A stretch of DNA of 11,482 bases from Ktedonobacterales bacterium (GTDB lineage Bacteria; Chloroflexota; Ktedonobacteria; Ktedonobacterales; JADMIN01): assembly GCA_025450405.1 (NCBI GenBank), contig JANWHL010000008.1:1-11482 (forward strand), given 5' to 3'. The notes beneath the pieces are model-generated. The model searched no databases. It was not told where the DNA came from and saw only the letters and a list, made by a program, of their open reading frames with translations. Shown here one piece after another: positions 1 to 6,743 of this stretch. Both the position numbers and the translations under genes were made by a program. Positions within the stretch are counted from its first letter, which is position 1, and every line of letters begins with the position of its first letter.

Positions 1-35
1 ATGGGGAGGCGGAGTGGCGATCTCTTGCGCTGGGG

Positions 36-1340
36 CTAGCCGGCGAGGGTGTGGCCACCGGCGGCGGCAATCTCGGCGGCGGGGGCCAGCGGCAGGAAGG
101 GCAGCGTCGCGTGGGCCCGCGCGTCCGCGGCCAGCAGCACACCGAAGCGCCAGACGAAGCGGCCATGCTCGGAGCGGTCGCTCGCCACGAGATCGAGGAC
201 GCAGCCGGTCAAGCTCGTGGCGCCATGCGCCAGTTGCTCGACTCCATAGCCGGTCCAGCGCGTGTTTTGCTCCAGCAGCGCCGCCCCGGACCCGCAGAGG
301 TCCACGGCGTTGGTGAGATCCTGGCCAGGCGGCGTCAGGACGCGCCAGGTGCCGGACGCGCTGTAGGCTAGCGTCAGCGAAAGTGGTGTTTCGATGGGAT
401 AGGTGGCGCCGCCGACGAGGTGCGGCCAGCCGCTCTGGTCCACGAAGCTCCAGGTGGCCTGGGTGCCCTCGCCAATCGACCACACCTGGGCGGTGGACGC
501 GGACGGGGCGTGGCCGGGACGCGTCGCGTCCGGAGCGGCGGCGGGGCATCCGAAGCCAGCGCAGAGGTCGGACGGCGCCATGAGCCCGAGGCTGGGAACG
601 TCGCGAGGTTGAACGACCACCACGCCCATCAGGGCGGGGCCGGCTCGCCGGCTGATGATGTGGCCCTGGGCATCGGTTCCGGCGGCGTAGTATTGGCCGG
701 GGGGCACGGTCAGGACCGGCGCTGTGCCCGAGAGGGCCTGGCGCACGGCTTCGAGGGCGTCCAGCCGGAGATCGGGCGGAAGATTCGCGCCGGTCTCGGT
801 GAAGCCGACCACGGCCGCGGGCGTCGCGCCGATGTCCAGATAGCAGGTGCCGGTGATCGTCGCGTTGCTGGCGCTCGACAGGTCGATCGGGCCGTCGATG
901 GCGCAGGATTGGGGCGCGAACGGCGGTGCGGAGAGCGTGATGACATTGGGGCCAGCGCCGAGGACGGACGTGGAGACGATCACGGGTGGTGACCCGACAC
1001 GGCGGCCGTTCAGCGTGACGGTGCCACGGGTCACATTGGCGGTGATGAGCAGCGGATGGCCCGGCGATGGGGAGTTGGGCGCGGACGACGACGACGGGTA
1101 GCGCGCCCCGGCATTGCGCAGCACGCCGAACACGATGGCGACCAGGATGATCGAGACGAGGGTGGTGCTCAGCGCGCGCCAGCGCGGCGGGGTGCGGCGC
1201 CGGAGCGCGGTCTCCAGCTCCATCGTGATGAGCGCGAAGCCGTCTTGCTCGCCGGCCTCCGCCTGGCCATCCGCGGCGACATCCCTGGCGGCGCCGGGAA
1301 GCCCCTCAGCGTCAGCGTCCAGCTCGCGCTCCGACGGCAT
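36..1340 (-). CDS. Single-pass membrane protein with PEGA-like ectodomain
   Basis: The 434-residue product starts with an acidic, Asp/Glu-rich cytoplasmic tail (residues 1-45). A basic stretch (RRRTPPRWR) and one hydrophobic helix at about 57-75 follow, then a Ser/Pro linker and a long outside region. Residues about 97-175 (GTVTLNGRRVG, then GPNVITLSAPPF) resemble a PEGA-type beta-sandwich, a family found in surface proteins. The rest has several Cys (146, 166, 260, 265, 349, 380) and no motif I recognise. The open frame extends upstream to 1475, but ATG at 1340 is chosen because GAGGAGGA (1346-1353) sits five bases before it and the upstream residues look like non-coding translation. It is the third gene of a minus-strand run, 164 bp after the PKD gene, with its own candidate promoter. 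The PEGA call is by eye. The role is unknown but probably structural or binding at the cell surface. Confidence 0.8.
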   Translation of the reverse strand: MPSERELDADAEGLPGAARDVAADGQAEAGEQDGFALITMELETALRRRTPPRWRALSTTLVSIILVAIVFGVLRNAGARYPSSSSAPNSPSPGHPLLITANVTRGTVTLNGRRVGSPPVIVSTSVLGAGPNVITLSAPPFAPQSCAIDGPIDLSSASNATITGTCYLDIGATPAAVVGFTETGANLPPDLRLDALEAVRQALSGTAPVLTVPPGQYYAAGTDAQGHIISRRAGPALMGVVVVQPRDVPSLGLMAPSDLCAGFGCPAAAPDATRPGHAPSASTAQVWSIGEGTQATWSFVDQSGWPHLVGGATYPIETPLSLTLAYSASGTWRVLTPPGQDLTNAVDLCGSGAALLEQNTRWTGYGVEQLAHGATSLTGCVLDLVASDRSEHGRFVWRFGVLLAADARAHATLPFLPLAPAAEIAAAGGHTLAG

Positions 1341-1345
1341 CGTCG

Positions 1346-1353
1346 TCCTCCTC
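1346..1353 (-). promoter_or_regulatory. Shine-Dalgarno site fixing the start at 1340
   Basis: The minus strand reads GAGGAGGA, five bases from ATG at 1340. This is close to the ideal anti-16S match and is the reason for rejecting the longer upstream reading frame. Confidence 0.8.
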
Positions 1354-1428
1354 AGCCGGGTGGGCGCGCGAACGGTGGACGGGTGTGTGCGCGGCCCACA
1401 TCCTGAGGCGCCGCACCCGACCACGTGA

Positions 1429-1447
1429 TGGTACCAGGATGGTACCA
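1429..1447. promoter_or_regulatory. Paired TGGTACCA palindromes, possible operator
   Basis: Two copies of the perfect 8-bp palindrome TGGTACCA lie at 1429-1436 and 1440-1447, within two copies of ATGGTACCA. Their centres are 11 bp apart, about one helical turn. They overlap the candidate -10 hexamer and expected transcription start of the gene at 36-1340. That is where a repressor would bind, but no regulator gene is visible in the window. Confidence 0.4.
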
Positions 1448-1467
1448 CGGCGGCGGGGCGGCGCCAA
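1439..1467 (-). promoter_or_regulatory. Candidate sigma70-type promoter for the PEGA-like gene
   Basis: On the minus strand TTGGCG (1462-1467) is separated by exactly 17 bp from TACCAT (1439-1444). Each hexamer matches consensus at four of six positions. Initiation near 1432 would give a leader of about 92 bases. This suggests the third gene of the run can be transcribed independently of the two upstream genes. It is predicted from spacing and match only. Confidence 0.4.
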
Positions 1468-1489
1468 GGGCACACGGCGAGGGCACACG
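1467..1489. repeat. AGGGCACACG direct repeat
   Basis: AGGGCACACG occurs at 1467-1476 and 1480-1489, a 13-bp period, just upstream of the candidate promoter of the PEGA-like gene. The position would suit an activator site. It could equally be a chance short duplication. Confidence 0.4.
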
Positions 1490-1504
1490 ACGAGCGGGAT
1501 CAGG

Positions 1505-2953
1505 CTAGCGGTCCGAGAACCAGAAGAGCCAGTGGCCACCCTCCAACAGGTAGTACGAAGTGACGTGGCGCGACGACGATTGGCCGTTCAGACTGATCGT
1601 CACGGTCTGCGAGACGGCGAAATAGGCCTGGCCGGCGATATCAATCTGGACCCGCACGGTCGATGGGTTGATCGGCGAGATGCCGGTGATCTTGCCGACC
1701 CGGCCTTCCTGGTCGCGCATCGCGGCGACAAACTGGGCCGTGGTGTATTGCCCCTTGACCACCTGCGAGGTTTGCCCGTAGAGGGTCGTGTAGTCGGACC
1801 GTGTGATCGATTGGTCGAAGGAGGCCACCGCGCCGCCGACGGCAGCCAGGGGATCCGGGCACCCGGAGGCGGTGCAGCCGGAGTTCATCTCGACGAAGTC
1901 GGGGTTGGTTGGGCGGCAGATTTGATCGATGTCGCCTGGCGGGAGCGTGATCAACGCGGTGCCAAAGCGGGAGTAGGCGAGAATCCCATACCGATCGATG
2001 ACCGCGTGCAGGTTGAAGTACACGAGATAGCTCGCTGGGGTTGGGCCGCCCTTGTGCACGATGACGATCGGGCTTGGTCCGATCGCGGGTGCGCCGGTGG
2101 TCGTACCCGCGACGCGTTGGCTCAGGGGCGCGTCCGGATTCTGGGGCCGACCGGCGATCCGCGGGCCGGTCTGGCTAATGAAGATGACGATTTGCGTGGG
2201 GGTGACTGGCTGTTGCGCGGTGCTCTGCTGGTTGGCGGAGTCAGTGACGAGCAATGTGACGGTGTAGGTCCCCGATTGGGCATAGATGTGCGTAGGCGTG
2301 GGCCCATCGCCCGCGGGTGAGCCGTCGCCGAAGTCCCAGCTGTACCTGAGGAGACTGCCCTGGGACGCCGTGGCATCGAAGTCCACCTGGAGCGAGACGA
2401 ACTGATCCGCTCGCCAGGTGAAGGCGGCTTGCGGCTTCGCGGGCGGGTTGGGCGCCGTCGCGGCGGCTTCCGTCTCGAAGCCGACCTGGCAGTTCTGGTT
2501 GTTGGGCACCGAGTCCTGGGTGAGCGAGCCATCGGCTTGTTTTGTCAGCGGCGCGATCCCCGTGACCTGGTTATCCGTAGAGAAGACGAACGTGAATTCG
2601 CCGGCGGGGTGGCCGGGCGCGGCGACCAGCCGCACGCTGAAGGCGGTGTCATTCTTCGGATCCACAAAGCTGGCGATCTGGGGATACTGGGTCGGAGGCT
2701 GGGCGTCACCCGCGCCGGCGAGCCAGAGCGGCGCCGCGCCCACGGGCATCGTGGGAACGGAGGTGAGGCCGACCAGCGCCGCGAGCGCCATGGTGAGGAG
2801 CAACGCGGCCCCGCCGAGGAAGGGGTACGTCGAGCGTGGGAGTGCGCGCGCGGTTGCCCGCAACTGGGTGAGCGGAGCGCGCACCAGGCGTGGGTCGCCG
2901 GCACGGGGCCGGACCAGACGCCGGCGCATGGATGTGCGTGATGGCTGCCGCAT
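1505..2953 (-). CDS. PKD-domain membrane-anchored protein with NTF2-like C-terminus
   Basis: The 482-residue product has a basic N-terminal tail (residues 1-44), one hydrophobic segment at about 45-66 (membrane anchor or uncleaved signal) and a large outside region. Residues about 177-257 form a PKD domain: W206-D-F-G-D-G211 and the HIYAQSGTYTVTLLVTD strand pattern are diagnostic. PKD modules are Ig-like folds common in surface proteins and secreted enzymes. Residues about 380-482 (LYGQTSQVVKGQYTTAQF, ending GGHWLFWFSDR) look like an NTF2-like module. The region between has Cys346, 360 and 365 and is unassigned. ATG at 2953 is preceded by GGAGGA (2961-2966) at seven bases. This site lies inside the 16-bp gap after the hydrolase stop codon, so the two genes are very probably co-transcribed. 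PKD is sure; the NTF2-like call is tentative. Confidence 0.88.
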   Translation of the reverse strand: MRQPSRTSMRRRLVRPRAGDPRLVRAPLTQLRATARALPRSTYPFLGGAALLLTMALAALVGLTSVPTMPVGAAPLWLAGAGDAQPPTQYPQIASFVDPKNDTAFSVRLVAAPGHPAGEFTFVFSTDNQVTGIAPLTKQADGSLTQDSVPNNQNCQVGFETEAAATAPNPPAKPQAAFTWRADQFVSLQVDFDATASQGSLLRYSWDFGDGSPAGDGPTPTHIYAQSGTYTVTLLVTDSANQQSTAQQPVTPTQIVIFISQTGPRIAGRPQNPDAPLSQRVAGTTTGAPAIGPSPIVIVHKGGPTPASYLVYFNLHAVIDRYGILAYSRFGTALITLPPGDIDQICRPTNPDFVEMNSGCTASGCPDPLAAVGGAVASFDQSITRSDYTTLYGQTSQVVKGQYTTAQFVAAMRDQEGRVGKITGISPINPSTVRVQIDIAGQAYFAVSQTVTISLNGQSSSRHVTSYYLLEGGHWLFWFSDR

Positions 2954-2969
2954 GGTCGTGTCCTCCGCG

Positions 2970-4781
2970 CTAGGGGTTGGTGTCCGGCGTCTCGCCGTTC
3001 ATGAGGAGCATGGCGAGGATCTCGCTCGGCATATCCACCGCGCCACCGCCCAGTGTGCCGGTGGCGTCGTGGACCGTGAGCGCGGACCCGGGCGCCTGAG
3101 CGCGCGGCTGCGTGATGCCCAGATGCTGAACGGGTGAATTCCAGAGCCCCCGCAGCGCCGCGATGTTGGACGCGGCCGTTGGGGCGGCGAGGACGCCGCT
3201 GAAGGCCGACATGTCGAGACGTTGCGGGTCGCCAAGCGCCCAGCCATGGTAATTGCCACTGGCGGCATAGCTCGTGGACGCCGAGGCGGGGTCGCAGCTA
3301 TCGCAGAGGGCGGCGCCGCCCCAGAGCGGTGTGGTCTTTGCGTGCTCGTCCTGCGCCAGGAGCACCAGGTCGCCCAGGGGCGCCGACACCTTGCCAGGCA
3401 ACTGGTACACGAAAATGGTCACACCGAGCTGGAGCTGGATATTGCCATAGAACGTGTAGTATTGGACGGTCGCCGGTGGATCCACGCTGTTGTGAGCGAG
3501 GATATTGCCGCTCTGTGGGGTCATGTCGCGCGCGGCGAGGCTATCGGGCCGGAGCGGCGCCACCTGGTCCACGGCGGAGAAGACGCTCTGGGCGAGCAGA
3601 GGCCAGACGGACACGAAGGAGCTGGCTGATCCGCCTGGGATGCCGTTCCCGCTCACACGCGAGCCATCCAGGGTGGTCTTGACGACCATCAGCCAGGACC
3701 CTTGCTGGACGCCGTTGAGGAAAAAGGCCTGATCGACGCTGGCGGAGGCCTGTTTGCACAGTAGGCTGTCCGCGGGCAGCGTCGTGCTGGTGTTGAGGCA
3801 CCCCGCCAGCATGGTGCGCGAGATGGCCGTGCCCATGCTGTAGCCCATCAGGGTGATCTTGGGCGTCGAACCCGATGGCCCCAGGCCCTTCACACGCGCG
3901 TGGAGGTCGAGGATGCGCCGGGCCAGCTCGATCGCGTCGACGTCGATGGAGCCATCGCTGCGGCAGGATTGGGAGGAGCAGTCCGGTGGGCTGGCCGGAG
4001 CGCCGCCGGGCGTGAGGGGCGCCGGGCAGCGGGCAGGGTGTGACGAATCGCTGTAGGCTTTGTCGTCGGTATAACAGAATGTCTCGATGAAGGCGGGATC
4101 ATACGTCATGTCCAACGCCTCGAACTCCGCCGTCCATTCCTGCTGGCTCTCGATGACGTTGGCGTCTTCGCTGAACCCGTGGAGGAAGATGATCGGGTGC
4201 ACGATGGTCGACGCGTGCCGCCAATGAATGACGGCGTCGCTGGAGGTGTGGGATGCGGCCGAGCTGCTGCCGCTCGTCGCCGCCGTGATGGTGTCGGTCC
4301 CGGTATGTGTGCCGGAATAGGTGTAGGACGCGAAACCATCCTTGTCCGTGTGGATGGTTGGATGCGCCGCGTTCGCGCCAGCGATGATCAGCTGGATGTC
4401 CGCATTGGCGAGCGGGCTACGGCCATCCGTGTCGGTGGCCCGCACGACGACCACCTGCGACTCTGTGAGCGCACGGAAATCACCGGTGACGGTCTGCAGC
4501 CCAAACGCGGGTTTGTAGGTCGTCCCCGATGTGCCGAGCTTGACCTCGCAGTTGCCAACCTGACCGGCGGACGAATCCGACTGGGCGCTGCGACCGTTGA
4601 TGCGGTCGACGGCGCAGACGGTGAAGTGGGTCTGCCCAGGTTGACACGCGCCGGGAAGGCAGCACACGGCCAGAACGGCGAATACGGCGACATTACTGGT
4701 GAGCACGACGGAGCGCCGATAAGAGCGAGGCTTGCTCGGATCCACGGAGGGGCTCCTTTGCTGGCTCGGGCGGGTGGTCAT
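2970..4781 (-). CDS. Exported Ig-like / alpha-beta hydrolase (lipase-like) fusion protein
   Basis: The 603-residue product has a basic start and a hydrophobic export signal at about 24-46 ending in a Cys-rich LPGAC. C46 could be a lipidation site, but Pro at -3 is not a canonical lipobox. Residues about 100-187 resemble a bacterial Ig-like (Big/invasin-type) domain: TDTDGRSPLANADIQL, then TDKDGFASYTY. Residues from about 192 form an alpha/beta hydrolase with oxyanion motif HGF (201-203) and nucleophile elbow G-Y-S315-M-G. I infer Asp471 (LGDLVLL) and His512 (NYHGW) as the rest of the triad. Pairs of Cys in 236-273 and at 493/496 suit an exported, disulfide-bonded enzyme. ATG at 4781 is chosen for its AGGAG site (4785-4789) and the signal that follows it; the frame runs open to 5144 without protein-like sequence. 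Likely a lipase or esterase on an extracellular substrate. It is the first gene of the minus-strand run. Confidence 0.88.
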   Translation of the reverse strand: MTTRPSQQRSPSVDPSKPRSYRRSVVLTSNVAVFAVLAVCCLPGACQPGQTHFTVCAVDRINGRSAQSDSSAGQVGNCEVKLGTSGTTYKPAFGLQTVTGDFRALTESQVVVVRATDTDGRSPLANADIQLIIAGANAAHPTIHTDKDGFASYTYSGTHTGTDTITAATSGSSSAASHTSSDAVIHWRHASTIVHPIIFLHGFSEDANVIESQQEWTAEFEALDMTYDPAFIETFCYTDDKAYSDSSHPARCPAPLTPGGAPASPPDCSSQSCRSDGSIDVDAIELARRILDLHARVKGLGPSGSTPKITLMGYSMGTAISRTMLAGCLNTSTTLPADSLLCKQASASVDQAFFLNGVQQGSWLMVVKTTLDGSRVSGNGIPGGSASSFVSVWPLLAQSVFSAVDQVAPLRPDSLAARDMTPQSGNILAHNSVDPPATVQYYTFYGNIQLQLGVTIFVYQLPGKVSAPLGDLVLLAQDEHAKTTPLWGGAALCDSCDPASASTSYAASGNYHGWALGDPQRLDMSAFSGVLAAPTAASNIAALRGLWNSPVQHLGITQPRAQAPGSALTVHDATGTLGGGAVDMPSEILAMLLMNGETPDTNP

Positions 4782-4833
4782 CCTCTCCTGGTGGGCGGTG
4801 GGGGTCGCGACACCCGCGTCCCGCTGTGCGAGT

Positions 4834-4839
4834 AGTATA
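4834..4839 (-). promoter_or_regulatory. -10-like TATACT upstream of the hydrolase cassette
   Basis: The minus strand reads TATACT (five of six consensus positions), ending 53 bp before the hydrolase ATG at 4781. No good -35 hexamer is found at 16-18 bp spacing (GGTGCC at 17), so an activator or another sigma factor might be needed. Confidence 0.3.
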
Positions 4840-4963
4840 GTCCAGCTGTCCAGTCCGGCACCGCTTGGCCGCCAGCGCTGGGCGGACGTGGACCGCGCGG
4901 TCAGGCGCCGGGGAGTGGGCACCACCCATGGATGAGTATGGCACAGATCCGGGCGGGCGACCA

Positions 4964-4993
4964 GGCGGAATCCGCGGCTCCGCCGGCGGAATC
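4964..4993. repeat. GGCGGAATC repeat with nested palindrome
   Basis: GGCGGAATC occurs at 4964-4972 and 4985-4993, a 21-bp period (two helical turns). The second copy overlaps the perfect palindrome TCCGCCGGCGGA (4979-4990). It sits between the two divergent promoters. Such repeats can be regulator sites, but the high GC content makes chance occurrence plausible. Confidence 0.35.
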
Positions 4994-5074
4994 GCCCACG
5001 GAAGTGGCGCGGGTGGGGGGAACACCGGTGGGCGCCGAGTGGCCGCCGGGTGCTGAGCGAGCGAGCTGTCGAGA

Positions 5075-5103
5075 TTGACAGCGATCGGCGCGGCGCGTAG
5101 ACT
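5075..5103 (+). promoter_or_regulatory. Strong sigma70-type promoter for the GNAT-PPOX pair
   Basis: A perfect TTGACA (5075-5080) is followed after exactly 17 bp by TAGACT (5098-5103), which matches TATAAT at four of six positions. Initiation would be near 5110, giving a leader of about 105 bases. No other plus-strand site in this intergenic region is comparable. Confidence 0.65.
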
Positions 5104-5107
5104 GCGG

Positions 5108-5151
5108 GGGGTGTAGCGGACGCCCCGACACAGACTTCGGCCACGAAGTCT
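5108..5151 (+). promoter_or_regulatory. Two-hairpin 5' leader of the GNAT gene
   Basis: The first hairpin pairs GGGGTGT (5108-5114) with ACGCCCC (5120-5126) around AGCGG, seven pairs with one wobble. The second pairs AGACTTCG (5132-5139) with CGAAGTCT (5144-5151), eight perfect pairs around GCCA. Both start at or just after the predicted transcription start. GCCCC (5122-5126) in the first stem is also complementary to GGGGC (5206-5210) in the ribosome binding site. No T-run follows, so it is not an obvious attenuator. It matches no riboswitch class I recognise. Confidence 0.4.
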
Positions 5152-5202
5152 CGCCGCGAGGACGAGCCAGCAGTGGGATGAGACGGGCGCGAATGGCGAC
5201 AG

Positions 5203-5209
5203 GGTGGGG
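5203..5209 (+). promoter_or_regulatory. Ribosome binding site choosing ATG 5216 over GTG 5204
   Basis: GGTGGGG lies six bases before ATG at 5216. The in-frame GTG at 5204 falls inside this site and has no purine-rich sequence upstream at the right distance, so the shorter start is preferred. Confidence 0.55.
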
Positions 5210-5215
5210 CAGCGG

Positions 5216-6133
5216 ATGCTCAAACACGAGACGCTGACGGTGCGCGAACTGGTGCCGGGCGACATCGCCAGTCTGCGGCGGCTGCTGGAAACGTCGGAGT
5301 ACACCTACGCGCGCTTCGCCGAAGACGAGCTGGCGCGCATGCTGGCCACGCGGCCAGGCGTGGGGACATTCAGCACGCCGCCGGGACCGCTGGGGCGCAT
5401 TGGCCGAGGGAGTCTGCTGGGGTTCCTGCTGGCGAGCTCGGTGGTGCCGCCGAGCGCCTGGGTAGGCGGATTCGGCGTCACCTGGAGCCAGGGGGCTCAC
5501 TTCGCCGAGCATCTCGACCTGTTGCTGCCGGCGGTGGAGCGCCCGCTCGCGGCGCTCGGCACCCGTATGCTCTACTATTCAGGTAGTGACACGGAGGCCG
5601 ATTGGCTGAAGCCGGCCCTGGAGGCACGTGGGTTCCAGATGGTGACGCTGCTGCGTGCCTACGATAAGGAGGGGACCGAGATCCCCATGGAGGGCAACCA
5701 GCGGGTGCGTGTGCGCCCCTTCACCGCCGCCGATGTGCGCGGCGTCCTCGACGTGGAACATGCGTGTTTCGACCAGCTCTGGCACTACGACGCGGAGGGG
5801 TTCCTGGAGGTCGCCGCGACGTATCCGTACTTTGTGGTCGCCGAGGATGAGCGGGGCATCGCGGGCTATCAGTTCAACGCGGTGGATTTCCGGGGGGGCT
5901 ACCTGGTGCGGATCGCCGTCCATCCGCGGGCGGAGGGGCAAGGAATCGGCGCGCGCCTGATGGCCGAGGCCATCCGCTATTTCAAGCGCGAGCAGGCGGG
6001 GCGCATTCTGCTCAACACCGAGGAGCGTAACCACCGGGCCCACCGGCTGTACGAGCGCTTCGGGTTCCACCTGGCTCCGCAGCGGGGCTTCGTGCTTGGG
6101 CGGCCGATCGCGCCGCCCGTCGCGGCGCCGTAA
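5216..6133 (+). CDS. Tandem GNAT-family N-acetyltransferase
   Basis: The 305-residue protein, presumably cytoplasmic, appears to hold two GNAT units. The C-terminal one (about 163-295) is well preserved: beta4 VRIAVHP (231-237), the acetyl-CoA loop R-A-E-G-Q-G-I-G-A (238-246), and AHRLYERFGF (275-284) with the usual general-acid Tyr279. The N-terminal half (about 6-148) begins like a GNAT (LTVRELVPGDIASLRRLL) and ends in LEARGFQMVTLLRAY, but has no Q/R-x-x-G-x-G loop, so it is probably a degenerate, non-catalytic unit. The C-terminal unit resembles RimI-like enzymes, which acetylate protein N-terminal amines; the substrate here cannot be read. A GTG start at 5204 would add four residues. It has a good promoter and structured leader, and the PPOX gene follows after 56 bp, probably co-transcribed. 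Confidence 0.9.
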   Translation: MLKHETLTVRELVPGDIASLRRLLETSEYTYARFAEDELARMLATRPGVGTFSTPPGPLGRIGRGSLLGFLLASSVVPPSAWVGGFGVTWSQGAHFAEHLDLLLPAVERPLAALGTRMLYYSGSDTEADWLKPALEARGFQMVTLLRAYDKEGTEIPMEGNQRVRVRPFTAADVRGVLDVEHACFDQLWHYDAEGFLEVAATYPYFVVAEDERGIAGYQFNAVDFRGGYLVRIAVHPRAEGQGIGARLMAEAIRYFKREQAGRILLNTEERNHRAHRLYERFGFHLAPQRGFVLGRPIAPPVAAP

Positions 6134-6189
6134 CTGGGCCGCGCGGGTGTCCGCCGAATGGGAGCCGTTCGTCAGATGAGGAGCGCGCC

Positions 6190-6591
6190 GTGAGTGTGTT
6201 CACCCCGAACGAGATCGCCTACCTCCGCGGCCAGCGCACGGGCCGGCTCGCCACGGTGGACGCTCACGGCAACCCGCATGTGGTCCCGGTGGGGTACCTG
6301 TACAATGAGGCGCTGGACACCATTGATATCGCGGGCTGGGGCATGGGCGGTAGCAAGAAGCTACGCGATGTGCGACGCGACGGACGGGTGGCGTTTGTGG
6401 TGGACGACGTGGCGGGGCCGCGCCACCCGCGGGGCGTTGAGGTGCGCGGGCGGGCGGAGGCGCTCGACACCGGCGGGCGGGAGATCCGTCCCGGCGCGGA
6501 CCCAGAGCTGATTCGGGTGACGCCGCGCCATGTGGCGTCGTGGGGAATCGACGGGGAGCCGTACGAGCCGCGGGGGCGCGATATCGAGTGA
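6190..6591 (+). CDS. PPOX-class flavin/F420-binding split-barrel protein
   Basis: The 133-residue product matches the small split beta-barrel family of pyridoxamine-5'-phosphate-oxidase-like proteins. The signature is RTGRLATVDAHGNPHVVPVGY (residues 16-36), then DTIDIAGWG, SKKLRDV and VEVRGRAEAL (83-92). The C-terminal PRHVASWGIDGE (112-123) resembles the F420-dependent PPOX subgroup, so it may reduce a small molecule with F420H2 or FMN; cofactor and substrate are not determinable here. The length is normal for the family. The GTG start at 6190 is supported by GAGGAG (6178-6183) at six bases. It follows the GNAT gene by 56 bp on the same strand and is likely in its operon. If it is truly F420-dependent, the genome should contain F420 biosynthesis genes; none is in the window. 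Confidence 0.88.
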   Translation: MSVFTPNEIAYLRGQRTGRLATVDAHGNPHVVPVGYLYNEALDTIDIAGWGMGGSKKLRDVRRDGRVAFVVDDVAGPRHPRGVEVRGRAEALDTGGREIRPGADPELIRVTPRHVASWGIDGEPYEPRGRDIE

Positions 6592-6620
6592 TCGGGCGGG
6601 GACACGAGGGACGAATGGAA

Positions 6621-6650
6621 CCACAGAGGACACGGAGAGCACGGAGAGAA
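6621..6650. repeat. AGAGGACAC-type dispersed intergenic repeat, copy 1
   Basis: A purine-rich stretch containing AGAGGACACGGAG (6625-6637) and a tandem CACGGAGAG pair (6631-6639, 6640-6648) lies between the convergent PPOX and epimerase genes. A 12-of-13 match, AGAGGACACAGAG, recurs at 9674-9686 between other convergent genes. Similar boxes are scattered through intergenic DNA of several bacterial phyla; their function is unknown. The rest of this 152-bp gap has only a weak hairpin (CCGCA/TGCGG, 6704-6717). Confidence 0.55.
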
Positions 6651-6743
6651 GACACCCGCACGACTCCACGTCACCATGATGGCGGGATATGGCTGGCCCA
6701 CAGCCGCATGGGTGCGGGATGTCAGGCAACGGAGATTCGAGCC

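Larger units (their letters stand above)
4782..5215. other. 434-bp divergent intergenic region
   Basis: This separates the minus-strand hydrolase cassette from the plus-strand GNAT pair. It holds a -10-like TATACT for the hydrolase side, a strong plus-strand promoter near 5075-5103, two leader hairpins (5108-5151), and a GGCGGAATC repeat with a nested palindrome (4964-4993). I see no convincing gene; the open frames here are artefacts of GC-rich sequence. Confidence 0.7.

Noticed and set aside
1..35. Possible feature downstream of the PEGA-like gene
   Set aside because: The 35 bases hold no hairpin, promoter or gene start that I can support.
1385..2320. 311-codon plus-strand frame antisense to the PKD gene
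   Set aside because: The opposite strand has a clear PKD domain and ribosome binding site; this frame has neither and is Arg/Gly/Asp-rich.
4782..5144. N-terminal extension of the hydrolase to 5144
   Set aside because: The extra 121 residues lack protein character, would put the export signal in mid-protein and overlap the divergent promoter; ATG 4781 has its own ribosome binding site.
5178..5237. 19-codon leader peptide overlapping the GNAT start
   Set aside because: The upstream sequence has only a poor ribosome binding site, the peptide has no codon run typical of attenuation, and a chance ATG is expected in a leader of this length.
6704..6717. Hairpin CCGCA-TGGG-TGCGG as terminator between PPOX and epimerase genes
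   Set aside because: Only five pairs and no T-tract; too weak to call.
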